From NCBI GenBank assembly GCA_965229355.1, contig OZ245869.1, positions 3,534,001-3,598,000 on the forward strand: a stretch of 64,000 nucleotides of DNA, read 5' to 3'. This DNA is from GCA-2737725 sp965229355. GTDB lineage: Bacteria > Pseudomonadota > Alphaproteobacteria > Rhodospirillales > Rhodospirillaceae. Positions 50,829 through 58,929 of this stretch are shown in pieces. The translations under genes and the position numbers were made by a program. How positions within the stretch are numbered: the first letter of the stretch is position 1; each line of letters opens with the position of its first letter. The notes beneath the pieces were generated by a model, which had not been told where the DNA came from, ran no database searches, and saw nothing but the letters and a program-made list of their open reading frames with translations.

Positions 50829-52031
50829 ATGAAAAATCCTTACATTCTTTCTTTGCCAATTATTTTGGCAACCATCACCGGCATGATGGCCACCGATTTG
50901 TATTTGCCTGCCGTGCCGACATTGCACGAACACGTGGGCGGTACAGCTGTGCATGCCCAATACACGCTGGCCAGCTTCATGGCGGCGTTTGCCTTGGGGC
51001 AATTGATTGTTGGCTCCATTGGTGACCGCTTTGAAAAGCGCAAAGTCATGTTTCTGTCCTTCGCAGGCCTAGCACTTGTCTCGCTGGCGTGTGCATGGGT
51101 GACAGACATGAACACGCTGATTGTCATGCGTGCTTTACAGGGCTTTGCGGCTGCGGCTAGTGTTGCGTTAGCACCAGCGATGATCCGTGAATTGGGCGAC
51201 GAAATGACGGCGATTAAGCTGATCGGTTTCATCAGCTCTGTTGAAGCCATTGTGCCTGCGGCCGCACCGGCCCTTGGTGTGTGGCTGATTGCAACGCTCG
51301 GCTGGCAAGCGAGCTTCTATGCCGTTGCACTCACGTCGTTGATTTGCGTGGTTGTGTTCTGGCGTATGCCTGGTAAGCCGCCAGCACACACTGGGCCATT
51401 GGGCAATCCGGTGATGCTGTACTTGCGCTTGCTGATCAACAAACCCTTCATGGCGTTTACGCTAGGTCATTCGTTTGGTATCGGCGCGTTGCTGACGTTC
51501 ATCTTTGCAGCGCCGTATGCGTTGACCACGTTGTTAGGTCATAGCGTTGCGACGTTCGCGTGGATGCAGGTGTTCCTGGTGGGCTCGTTCGTGATTGCGG
51601 TCAACTTGGGCCCGAAACTGGTGGAGCGCATGGGCATGGAAACCACCATTGTGGCGGGCGGCTTGCTGCAATTGTGTGGCGGTATGGCGCTGTTTGGTGT
51701 GGTGATGATGACGGATACACCATCCATCACATCGCTGACGTTGTGCATGATCCCCGTAAACATGGGCTTAGGCTTGCGGGCAGGGCCCACATTCACACGG
51801 GCGATGGATAGTGCGCAGGCGCCTGATGGTAGCACCGGTGCGTTGTTGATATTCATCATTGCACTGGTGATTTCAGCGGGCACGTCGGCGGTTGCGCCGT
51901 TCTTGCACTTAGGTGTTTGGACGATTGGTGCAGGTGTTGCTGTTCAAACCGTCTTGAGCATGGTCTCGCTGATGGTGGGGTTAAGCAGCTTTACGCCAAA
52001 GCCCGGCGCACAATCAGTCTCGTTGCATTAA
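50829..52031 (+). CDS. Bcr/CflA family multidrug exporter (MFS)
   Basis: 400 residues with about twelve hydrophobic segments. MATDLYLPAVPTLHEH near 19 and the MFS motif A-like loop GSIGDRFEKRKVMFLSFAGLAL near 63 identify the drug:H+ antiporter Bcr/CflA group. AAGG lies nine bases before the ATG. Exports antibiotics or small metabolites. The small-ORF unit with a terminator just upstream raises the possibility of attenuation-type control. Confidence 0.9.
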   Translation: MKNPYILSLPIILATITGMMATDLYLPAVPTLHEHVGGTAVHAQYTLASFMAAFALGQLIVGSIGDRFEKRKVMFLSFAGLALVSLACAWVTDMNTLIVMRALQGFAAAASVALAPAMIRELGDEMTAIKLIGFISSVEAIVPAAAPALGVWLIATLGWQASFYAVALTSLICVVVFWRMPGKPPAHTGPLGNPVMLYLRLLINKPFMAFTLGHSFGIGALLTFIFAAPYALTTLLGHSVATFAWMQVFLVGSFVIAVNLGPKLVERMGMETTIVAGGLLQLCGGMALFGVVMMTDTPSITSLTLCMIPVNMGLGLRAGPTFTRAMDSAQAPDGSTGALLIFIIALVISAGTSAVAPFLHLGVWTIGAGVAVQTVLSMVSLMVGLSSFTPKPGAQSVSLH

Positions 52032-52039
52032 GAGAGAGC

Positions 52040-52082
52040 GCGGCGACAACTCACCCGCATTTATCGCGGGCGTTGTCGTCGC
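52040..52082. terminator. Strong hairpin between convergent genes
   Basis: GCGGCGACAAC / GTTGTCGTCGC (11 bp, one G-T pair) with an inner CCCGC/GCGGG stem. It lies just after the exporter stop and overlaps the end of the small lipoprotein gene. It lacks a T-run, so it may be a Rho-type or processing end rather than a classical terminator. Confidence 0.45.
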
Positions 52083-52251
52083 ATGATTTGCGGCACTGAA
52101 TGGCATCTTGTGCAGATAGTTTTCCGCACTGATCTTTGCAGGCACTTTCGCGCATGCTGCAGAATGTGTTGCCGATGAGCGTGCGATTGCCGTCATCGTT
52201 TGTACACGCAGACAAAGTCAGCACCGTCATCGCCAAAAGAAAAAACCGCAT
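52051..52251 (-). CDS. Small Cys-rich lipoprotein
   Basis: 66 residues from the ATG after GGAGGGTGGT. A lipoprotein signal MRFFLLAMTVLTLSAC has the lipobox LSAC with lipidated Cys16. The mature part of about 50 residues holds five more Cys (CSMRESACKDQCGK, QCRKSCDD, DKCG), so it is likely disulfide-rich or metal-binding. No family recognised. The longer frame upstream lacks a ribosome-binding site. Confidence 0.7.
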   Translation of the reverse strand: MRFFLLAMTVLTLSACTNDDGNRTLIGNTFCSMRESACKDQCGKLSAQDAIQCRKSCDDNARDKCG

Positions 52252-52345
52252 ACCACCCTCCGTTGTTGTCAGGAGAATAGCATGCGGTTTCGATTTAGGC
52301 TGAACTAAGGCGTTCAAGTCCTATGACAAAATGTGCAAGGACAAG

Positions 52346-53353
52346 TTATGGCGTGGCTGGCGCTGCGGCTGCGACGGGCACACGTTGTGTAATGCGCAGC
52401 TCGCTGTCTTTGGCGCCGGCCAAGAAGTCCATCACATCTTTTTGGACTTCATCGGGAATTTCTAAATACAGGTAGTGACCTACCTTTGGATATTTTTTGA
52501 CCAAGCTTGGGGCTTGCGTCAGCCACAACGAAATGATGTTGGCTTCGAGATGCATCACGGTCGGATTATTTAAGCCCCACAGCACCATGGTTGGCGCTTT
52601 CACTTTGCCGAGCGTTGCTTCCGGGTCGCCGGTTTTGAAATTCTTCAAGAACAGCGCGGCTTCATCACGCAGGCCTTGGCGGCGGCCCATGTCGTAGGCC
52701 ATTTCCACCAGCCAATCTGGCGGGGGAATGGAGGTGACGTTGACGGCCAGATTTTCACGCCAATAGCTCATCGAGCGATGGCGTTCTTTCACCCACTGAT
52801 CAATCGAAGTGCCACGTGCGCGGTTGGGGTTGGTTTGCGCGGTGCGTGGCATGCCTGCCGAGTTGATCAAGATCATGCGGGTGACGCGCTCGGGCTTTTC
52901 AGCGGCATAACGGAACGCTACGGGGCCACCAGACGATGTGCCCAGGAGTGCAAATTTCTGAATGCCAAGCTTGGTCGTCAGCTCATCCAAAATCTGCATA
53001 TTGAATTCGATGGAATAGCGCTGCTTCGGGTCAACGCCCGTGAGGCCATTGGTTGGCATATCAAAGCGCACGACGCGATACTGTGTGCTCAAGGCTTTGG
53101 CCAAGCTGTCCCAGGTCAGCAAGTTCATGTAGCTGGCGTGCAGCAGAACAATGGCGGGCGTGTTCGGGTCTTGGGGGCCTTCATCCATGTAGTGCACGCG
53201 CACGCCATCGATATCCATGAATTTGGATGTGGGTTTTGCGTATTTGGCTTCGAGGTCTTTCAGCGGTATGTCGAACGCGCCGAATTCTAAAAGGCCTGCG
53301 TAAACGCCAACCGCCAGGGCGGCGGCAACCACCACGCCAATCACAAATTTCAT
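52346..53353 (-). CDS. Membrane-anchored alpha/beta hydrolase
   Basis: 335 residues with an N-terminal hydrophobic anchor or signal (FVIGVVVAAALAVGVYAGLL, about 3-22). Alpha/beta-hydrolase fold: VLLHASYMN near 70, the nucleophile elbow LLGTSSGGP near 138, LWGLNNPTV near 258 and the catalytic His in KVGHYLYLE near 292. A Pro/Ala-rich tail ends the protein. The substrate is unknown. Divergent from the DUF2062 gene. Confidence 0.87.
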   Translation of the reverse strand: MKFVIGVVVAAALAVGVYAGLLEFGAFDIPLKDLEAKYAKPTSKFMDIDGVRVHYMDEGPQDPNTPAIVLLHASYMNLLTWDSLAKALSTQYRVVRFDMPTNGLTGVDPKQRYSIEFNMQILDELTTKLGIQKFALLGTSSGGPVAFRYAAEKPERVTRMILINSAGMPRTAQTNPNRARGTSIDQWVKERHRSMSYWRENLAVNVTSIPPPDWLVEMAYDMGRRQGLRDEAALFLKNFKTGDPEATLGKVKAPTMVLWGLNNPTVMHLEANIISLWLTQAPSLVKKYPKVGHYLYLEIPDEVQKDVMDFLAGAKDSELRITQRVPVAAAAPATP

Positions 53354-53410
53354 GCCATTATCTCCCCATAAATCCCGATTAACCTGTAGCTTAGGTTAAA
53401 TTTCGGACTT

Positions 53411-53450
53411 GTGTGACGAAGAATCGCCCCGTGTGATGAAGAATCGTTAG
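53411..53450. repeat. Two tandem copies of a 20-bp sequence
   Basis: GTGTGACGAAGAATCGCCCC is followed directly by GTGTGATGAAGAATCGTTAG; 15 of 20 positions agree and the first 16 differ at only one. A 7-bp dyad TTAACCT/AGGTTAA (53379-53399) lies just before. Both are in the divergent promoter region between the hydrolase and the DUF2062 gene. Confidence 0.65.
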
Positions 53451-53512
53451 GCGTGCCCGACATTCGGAAATTTGCCCTTGCTCGACCTTTAGAAATATCC
53501 CACCTGTTGCCT

Positions 53513-54109
53513 ATGTTCCGCCGCCGCGACCAACTGCCTCTCTCGATCCGCCTGCGCGACCTTGTGTGGCCTCGCATTGGCTGGATGCGTACCATCACGT
53601 ATTACTGGCACCGCTTGCAGCGCATTCCGGGCACACCGGAAAGTGTGGCGGCTGGCTTCGGGTGCGGCATGGCCGCCTCCATGAGCCCAGCTGTGGGGAC
53701 ACACGTGATGGTGGGTTTTCTGCTGTCGTATTTGGTGCGCGGCAGTTACCTGGCCTCGGTGATTGGTACGTTCGTGATCAACCCATGGACGGCACCGCCG
53801 GTGTGGTTTTCAACCTACTACACGGGTGCGTTTATTCTGGGCTGGGATGAATATGGCCATGCCGGTGTCAGCGATTTCCTTGAGATGTTCGTGGGCCTCT
53901 CGAAAGCCGTGGTTCATCTGGATTTGAATTTGTTCATCAGTAGCGTGTGGCCGATTTTCTGGCCGATGCTGGTGGGGGCTGGGCCGGTCTCGATTATCGT
54001 CGGTGTCGGCTCGTACTTGATCTTGGTGCCGATTTTACGAAAATTGCATGGGCGGCGTATGGCAGCGCGGAGCCGTCGCCTCGCACAGCTTGGGTCGGAA
54101 AGGGCTTAA
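53513..54109 (+). CDS. DUF2062 membrane protein
   Basis: 198 residues from MFRRRDQLP, which is where family members begin; a GTG-initiated frame 60 bp longer exists. RLRDLVWPRIGWMRTITYYWHRLQRIPGTPESVAAGFGCGMAASMSP contains the family signature, followed by three hydrophobic helices (about 60-85, 95-115, 145-175). Function unknown. pdxJ starts 4 bp later, so cotranscribed. Confidence 0.85.
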   Translation: MFRRRDQLPLSIRLRDLVWPRIGWMRTITYYWHRLQRIPGTPESVAAGFGCGMAASMSPAVGTHVMVGFLLSYLVRGSYLASVIGTFVINPWTAPPVWFSTYYTGAFILGWDEYGHAGVSDFLEMFVGLSKAVVHLDLNLFISSVWPIFWPMLVGAGPVSIIVGVGSYLILVPILRKLHGRRMAARSRRLAQLGSERA

Positions 54110-54113
54110 ACGA

Positions 54114-54845
54114 ATGCCCACAAAGTTACGTCTTGGCGTAAACGTTGATCACGTGGCCACGGTGCGCAATGCACGTGGGGGAATGCACCCCGATCCCGTG
54201 CGCGCAGCCTTGCTGGCCGCCGAAGCCGGGGCCGATGGCATTACCGCGCACTTGCGCGAAGACCGCCGGCATATTTCCGATAACGATATCGAGCGCCTGC
54301 GCACGCAATTGCACATTCCGTTGAACCTGGAAATGGCTGCGACCGAAGAGATGTTGGCGATTGCGTTGAAACACAAACCGCACGCTGTGTGCCTGGTGCC
54401 GGAAAAGCGCGAAGAGCGCACCACCGAAGGCGGGCTTGATGTGGCAGGTCAGCACAGTCAACTCGCCCCCTATGTCCAGAAGCTTGTCGGTGCAGGCATT
54501 CGCGTGTCGATGTTCATTGAAGCAGAGCCGCGTCAATTGGATGCCTCCAAGCATATCGGCGCACCGGTTGTTGAACTTCACACGGGTCGCTACTGCGAAA
54601 CCACCGGCGCTGAACGCGACAAGCAGTTGCTGCGCATTCAAGCTGCGGCAGCACATGCTGCGAAGATTGGTTTGGAATGTCATGCGGGCCATGGTTTGGG
54701 GTACGATACTGTGGGGCCGGTGGCCGCCATTCCATCGGTCGCGGAACTTAACATCGGGCACTTTTTGGTGGGCGAGGCGATTTTCATTGGCTTTGCTGAG
54801 TCCATCAAACGCATGCGCACACTCATGGATGCTGCACGCCAATGA
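54114..54845 (+). CDS. pdxJ: Pyridoxine 5'-phosphate synthase
   Basis: Final ring-closing enzyme of the DXP-dependent vitamin B6 route. 243 residues from MPTKLRLGVNVDHVATVRNARGG, with AEAGADGITAHLREDRRHI near 38, NLEMAATEEM near 72, LVPEKREERTTEGGLDV near 100 and the C-terminal IGHFLVGEAIFIGF. GGAAAGGG is about ten bases upstream. Its stop overlaps the acpS start (ATGA). Confidence 0.97.
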   Translation: MPTKLRLGVNVDHVATVRNARGGMHPDPVRAALLAAEAGADGITAHLREDRRHISDNDIERLRTQLHIPLNLEMAATEEMLAIALKHKPHAVCLVPEKREERTTEGGLDVAGQHSQLAPYVQKLVGAGIRVSMFIEAEPRQLDASKHIGAPVVELHTGRYCETTGAERDKQLLRIQAAAAHAAKIGLECHAGHGLGYDTVGPVAAIPSVAELNIGHFLVGEAIFIGFAESIKRMRTLMDAARQ

Positions 54846-55255
54846 TTTTGGGCATCGGCAATGACCTGATCGACATCCGGCGTATCGAAAGCACGCTGGA
54901 ACGCTTTGGCGAGCGGTTTATCCAACGCATCTACACAGAAGAAGAACAGCGTAAAGCCAATCGCCGCAAAGGGGCCGGTAATGCTTACGCCGCAACCTAT
55001 GCGAAACGGTATGCCGCGAAGGAAGCCGCCTCGAAGGCACTAGGAACCGGTTTTCGCGATGGCATCTATTGGCGCGATCTGGGCGTGGTGAATTTGCCCT
55101 CAGGCAAGCCAACCGTTGTGATGACCGGCGGGGCCGCCGAACGTTTGAAGGCCATCACGCCACCCGGCATGGACGCGCGCGTGGATTTAACCATCACCGA
55201 CGAATACCCCATGGCCGAAGCCCTGGTCATCATTACAGCGGTGCCAAAAAGCTAG
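54842..55255 (+). CDS. acpS: Holo-[acyl-carrier-protein] synthase
   Basis: Transfers phosphopantetheine to acyl carrier protein. 137 residues with GIGNDLIDIRRIESTLERFGERF at the start (Mg-binding Asp8), and AKRYAAKEAASKALGTGFRDGI near 57 (catalytic Glu and Lys). Translationally coupled to pdxJ, a conserved pair. Confidence 0.97.
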   Translation: MILGIGNDLIDIRRIESTLERFGERFIQRIYTEEEQRKANRRKGAGNAYAATYAKRYAAKEAASKALGTGFRDGIYWRDLGVVNLPSGKPTVVMTGGAAERLKAITPPGMDARVDLTITDEYPMAEALVIITAVPKS

Positions 55256-55309
55256 GATTTGTCCTAGAAAACCGGGGTTTTCGCTCTCAGTCGTGTCATG
55301 CGCGCACGC

Positions 55310-55339
55310 TTGACTTTGAAGGGCGGGACGGGCTTATCT
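55310..55339 (+). promoter_or_regulatory. Candidate promoter of the lepB-rnc-era-recO operon
   Basis: TTGACT (55310-55315), 18-bp spacer, TTATCT (55334-55339), 68 bp before the lepB ATG. Judged only from consensus. Confidence 0.4.
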
Positions 55340-55406
55340 GAGGCCCAAGAACGGGGCGTCCTTAGCCCTTTCATCCACAGCTTATCTTATTGATATTAAG
55401 ACCTTC

Positions 55407-56168
55407 ATGGCGCAAAGCACGATCACCACCAAAGCGACCCCCAAGAAGCAAGAAGGCTTTCTGGAGACGGTTCGGACTGTTGTGTACGCGATTTTGATCG
55501 CGCTGGTGATCCGCAGCCTGGCGTTCGAGCCCTTCAACATCCCCTCGGGTTCGATGATCCCGACGTTGCTGGAAGGCGATTATCTGTTCGTCTCGAAGTT
55601 CTCGTACGGCTACAGCCGCCATTCATTTCCGCTCAGCATTATGCCGATTGATGGCCGCGTGATGTCGACCGACCCGGTGCGCGGCGATGTCATCGTGTTC
55701 AAACTGCCGCGCGATAACAAAACCGATTACATCAAACGCTTGATCGGTTTGCCCGGTGACACGGTGCAAGTAAAAGACGGCCGTTTGTTCATCAACAACG
55801 AATTGGTGGATCGCGCTCGCGTTGATGATTTCGTTTATACCGACCGCTTCGGCAGTGTGCGCCGTGTGACGCAGTATGAAGAAACACTGCCCGGCGGCAA
55901 AAAGCACATGATTTTGGAAGAGGGCGACAGCCGCTCTTACGACAACACCCGTGAATTCACGGTGCCGCCTGGCCACTACTTTATGATGGGCGACAACCGC
56001 GACAATTCGCTGGATAGCCGCGCCGATGTTGGCTTCGTGCCTGCCGAGAATTTGGTGGGCCGCGCGGAAATTCTGTTCTTCTCGACGGACGGTTCTGCCG
56101 CCATCTGGGAAATCTGGCGCTGGCCGTTCGCGATGCGTTTCAGCCGTTTCTTCGACCGCATCAACTAA
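55407..56168 (+). CDS. lepB: Signal peptidase I
   Basis: Cleaves signal peptides at the outer face of the inner membrane. 253 residues: one membrane helix near 20-37, the catalytic Ser in FNIPSGSMIPTLLEGDYLFV near 48, the catalytic Lys in TDYIKRLIGLPGDTV near 107, and HYFMMGDNRDNSLDSR near 190. Starts the lepB-rnc-era-recO block. Confidence 0.97.
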   Translation: MAQSTITTKATPKKQEGFLETVRTVVYAILIALVIRSLAFEPFNIPSGSMIPTLLEGDYLFVSKFSYGYSRHSFPLSIMPIDGRVMSTDPVRGDVIVFKLPRDNKTDYIKRLIGLPGDTVQVKDGRLFINNELVDRARVDDFVYTDRFGSVRRVTQYEETLPGGKKHMILEEGDSRSYDNTREFTVPPGHYFMMGDNRDNSLDSRADVGFVPAENLVGRAEILFFSTDGSAAIWEIWRWPFAMRFSRFFDRIN

Positions 56169-56179
56169 GGCGTATACCC

Positions 56180-56887
56180 ATGGCGGGCGAGCCCGCGTTA
56201 ACCCGACACCCTCTCGAAGCTGTGCTGCAGCATAGCTTCGCCGACCCTGCTTTGCTGACGCGTGCGCTAACGCACCGCAGTGTTGTTGGCATGCGTAAAC
56301 CAGGTGGTGCCGCCGTTGAAACCGATAGCTTTGCCAATGAACGCCTGGAATTCTTAGGTGATCGCGTTCTGGGGTTGGTGATCGCGGAGTTACTATTCAA
56401 ACGCTTCAAGGGTGAAGCCGAAGGCCAGATGGCGCAGCGCTTAGCTGTGCTGGTCAGTGCGCCGACATTGGCGCGCGTGGCACGCGCCAGCGGCTTGGAC
56501 CGCGAAATTCGCATGGCCGCCGGGCAATCGGCGGGTGATGCTGATGCGATCTTGGCTGATGCGTGTGAAGCTGTGATTGGCGCGATGTATTTAGATGGCG
56601 GCTTGAAGCCTGCCGAAACCTTTATTCGCGCACAGTGGGCTGCCTTGGTGGACGAAGCCGTAGCCCCGCCCAAGGATGCGAAAAGTTCATTGCAAGAATG
56701 GGCACAAGGGCAAGGCTTCCCGCTGCCAACCTATGAAGTGGTTTCGCAAGACGGCCCCGACCATGCGCCAAATTTCGTGGTGACGGTGACTGTCAGTGGG
56801 CAAGAGCCCTCTGAGGGGCGCGGCAAATCAAAACGTATCGCGGAACAAGGTGCGGCATCTGCATTGCTTGCTCGCCTGAATGGATAA
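56180..56887 (+). CDS. rnc: Ribonuclease III
   Basis: Double-strand-specific RNase. 235 residues; the catalytic motif NERLEFLGDRVLGLVIAELL lies near 53-72, a second acidic motif ADACEAVIGAMYLDGG near 130, and the double-stranded RNA-binding domain from about 165 (SSLQEWAQGQGFPLPTYEVV, SKRIAEQGAASALL). 11 bp after lepB. An RNase III gene is relevant for the many RNA hairpins noted here. Confidence 0.97.
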   Translation: MAGEPALTRHPLEAVLQHSFADPALLTRALTHRSVVGMRKPGGAAVETDSFANERLEFLGDRVLGLVIAELLFKRFKGEAEGQMAQRLAVLVSAPTLARVARASGLDREIRMAAGQSAGDADAILADACEAVIGAMYLDGGLKPAETFIRAQWAALVDEAVAPPKDAKSSLQEWAQGQGFPLPTYEVVSQDGPDHAPNFVVTVTVSGQEPSEGRGKSKRIAEQGAASALLARLNG

Positions 56888-56893
56888 AGACCA

Positions 56894-57835
56894 ATGAACG
56901 ACGAAACTGAACACACGCACGACGCTGAAGACACGCCGCCCGAAAACACCAGATGTGGGTTCATTGCGGTCATTGGCGCGCCGAATGCAGGCAAGTCGAC
57001 GCTGGTGAATGCACTTGTCGGAGCCAAGGTCTCCATCGTGTCACCGAAAGCGCAAACAACACGCACCATTGTGCGCGGCATTGCCATGTATGGCGCAGCG
57101 CAGGTGATTTTTGTTGATACACCTGGAATTTTTGCGCCGAAAAAACGCCTCGAACGCGCCATGGTTGCGGCTGCCTGGACAGGGGCCGGTGAAGCTGAAG
57201 GTGTGATGTTCGTGGTTGATGCCGACAAAGGCATGAATCACGACAGCGAACGCGTGTTGGCCCAGCTGAAAGAAAGTGGCCGTAAAGCACTTTTAGTTTT
57301 GAACAAGGTCGACATCGCTGACAAAGGCAAAGTGCTGGAGTTGACGAAGTACCTGAGTGACAGTGGCTTATTCACTGAAGTGTTCATGGTGTCGGCTTTA
57401 AAAGGTGACGGCCTGGACCGTATTCAGCAACGCGTGACAGAATTAGTTCCGCAAGGTCCGTGGTTGTTCCCGGAAGATGATGTATCCGACATGCCGGGTC
57501 GTTTGCTGGCTGCTGAAATTACGCGCGAGCAATTGTTCATGCAGTTGAACCAAGAGCTTCCGTATTCATGCGCGGTTGAAACCGATAGCTGGGAAGATCG
57601 CAAAGACGGCAGCGCGAAGGTGGACCAAACCATCTACATCAGCCGCGAAAGCCACAAATCCATTTTGTTGGGCGAGGGTGGCAAGCGCATCAAATCTATC
57701 GGTGCCAAAGCACGCACAGAGTTGGAAAACCTGCTAGACCGCAAAGTGCACTTATTCTTGCACGTCAAAGTAAAAGAGAACTGGCGTGAAGATCGTACCT
57801 TATTTGCGGCCTGGGGGCTCGACTTCAACGCGTAA
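56894..57835 (+). CDS. era: GTPase Era
   Basis: Essential GTPase for 16S rRNA maturation. 313 residues: P-loop GAPNAGKST near 28, switch II DTPGIF near 78, NKVD near 138, then the KH domain with YISRESHKSILLGEGGKRIKSIG near 255. The first 18 residues form an acidic extension. 6 bp after rnc. Confidence 0.97.
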   Translation: MNDETEHTHDAEDTPPENTRCGFIAVIGAPNAGKSTLVNALVGAKVSIVSPKAQTTRTIVRGIAMYGAAQVIFVDTPGIFAPKKRLERAMVAAAWTGAGEAEGVMFVVDADKGMNHDSERVLAQLKESGRKALLVLNKVDIADKGKVLELTKYLSDSGLFTEVFMVSALKGDGLDRIQQRVTELVPQGPWLFPEDDVSDMPGRLLAAEITREQLFMQLNQELPYSCAVETDSWEDRKDGSAKVDQTIYISRESHKSILLGEGGKRIKSIGAKARTELENLLDRKVHLFLHVKVKENWREDRTLFAAWGLDFNA

Positions 57836-57879
57836 ATCGGGTTTTGATGCGTCCGGGGTTTTTTAGGGACGCGTATACT

Positions 57880-58050
57880 GTGAAGTTGTTCGCCGTTATT
57901 TGCTTTTTAGCTGGCGTGAGTGCGCTCGGTACGCTGGTTGTGCGCCGAAATCAGCAGAAGCCCTGGGAAACGTTCGACATGGTTTTGACGTTCGCAGGCT
58001 TAGCGGGCGCAATTATCGGCTTGTTGCTTCTTTTCAACCGTATGCAGTGA
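57880..58050 (+). CDS. Small membrane protein between era and recO
   Basis: 56 residues from GTG (AGGGA upstream); an in-frame ATG at 57847 would give 67 residues but has a poorer ribosome-binding site. Two hydrophobic helices (VKLFAVICFLAGVSALGTLVV and FAGLAGAIIGLLLLF) are joined by the polar loop RRNQQKPWETFD. No family recognised. Located within the operon, with short gaps on both sides. Confidence 0.6.
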   Translation: MKLFAVICFLAGVSALGTLVVRRNQQKPWETFDMVLTFAGLAGAIIGLLLLFNRMQ

Positions 58051-58063
58051 AGTAGGTTTTAGC

Positions 58064-58786
58064 GTGGCGGTCACTTGGGATGACCATGGCCTAATCCTCT
58101 CGGTCCGGCGTCATGGCGAACATGACGCAATTATTTCGCTGCTCACTGAAAACAATGGACGCTATGCAGGTCTGGTGAAAGCTGGAGCGAGCCGCCGCCT
58201 CAAAGGCGTGTTGCAGCCCGGCAATATCATCAAAGCCACATGGCGCGCGCGTCTGGACGAGCACTTAGGCACGCTGACCACTGAACTCGTGCACAGTTAT
58301 TCCGCCGACTTGATGGACGATGCCAACCGCTTAGCTGCGGTATCATCGCTTTGCGCTTTAATTGATGCTGTATTGCCTGAGCGGCAGCCTCAACCCGAGA
58401 TCGAGCGCTTTACAGTTGCGTTCTTGGAGCAACTGAACAGCGACGGATGGGCCGCGCGGTATGCTTTGTGGGAACTGGGCGTGTTACGCGATCTGGGTTT
58501 TGGTCTGGATCTGACGGTATGCGCTGGTACTGGCACTGTGGAAAACTTGGTCTATGTCTCGCCAAAGTCGGGCCGCGCCGTGTCGGCTGAAGCGGGGGCA
58601 CCTTATGCCAATCGCTTGCTGGCGTTACCGGCCTTCTTGCGTGACGAGGTTGATGTGGTGTCTGACCGTGATATCGCCTCGGCCCTGGCCCTGACCGGGC
58701 ATTTTTTCGAGGCGCACGTCTTTAGTCCACATCGCCAGCCGATGCCCGCCGCCCGTGTGCGGTTTGTGGAGCGGCTCAGAGGGTAG
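58064..58786 (+). CDS. recO: DNA repair protein RecO
   Basis: RecFOR-pathway mediator that loads RecA. 240 residues from GTG: an N-terminal OB-fold (WDDHGLILSVRRHGEHDAIISLLTENNGRYAGLVKAGAS), then a helical domain with FLEQLNSDGWAARYALWELGVLRDLGFGLDL near 125-155. The usual zinc-finger cysteines are largely missing (one visible, in LTVCAG), as in many alphaproteobacterial RecO proteins. Confidence 0.94.
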   Translation: MAVTWDDHGLILSVRRHGEHDAIISLLTENNGRYAGLVKAGASRRLKGVLQPGNIIKATWRARLDEHLGTLTTELVHSYSADLMDDANRLAAVSSLCALIDAVLPERQPQPEIERFTVAFLEQLNSDGWAARYALWELGVLRDLGFGLDLTVCAGTGTVENLVYVSPKSGRAVSAEAGAPYANRLLALPAFLRDEVDVVSDRDIASALALTGHFFEAHVFSPHRQPMPAARVRFVERLRG

Positions 58787-58833
58787 CCCGTGTGGCCTGG
58801 CCGTTCCTGTGGTGCAGGCTGGATTTTCAAGCC

Positions 58834-58847
58834 TACTACATGTAGTA
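58834..58847. promoter_or_regulatory. Perfect 14-bp palindrome upstream of parC
   Basis: TACTACATGTAGTA, about 83 bp before the parC start, with a further stem GGCTTA/TAAGCC at 58856-58872. Could be an operator for parC or an end of the recO transcript. Confidence 0.35.
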
Positions 58848-58872
58848 AGCAGCCTGGCTTATCCCGTAAGCC

Positions 58873-58917
58873 CAGCTTAATTCTGGTCAGCTTGCTCCTG
58901 GCCAGCCTACTCTTGGA
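58873..58917 (+). repeat. Three degenerate 15-bp tandem repeats before parC
   Basis: CAGCTTAATTCTGGT, CAGCTTGCTCCTGGC and CAGCCTACTCTTGGA follow one another without gaps. The last unit ends in the GGAG that serves as parC ribosome-binding site. The 15-bp period keeps the parC frame, which stays open back to a TAA at 58867. Confidence 0.65.
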
Positions 58918-58929
58918 GTGACTTCGCGT

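Noticed and set aside
52676..53290. Plus-strand frame of 204 codons opposite the membrane-anchored hydrolase
   Set aside because: No domain; antisense of a gene with clear catalytic motifs.
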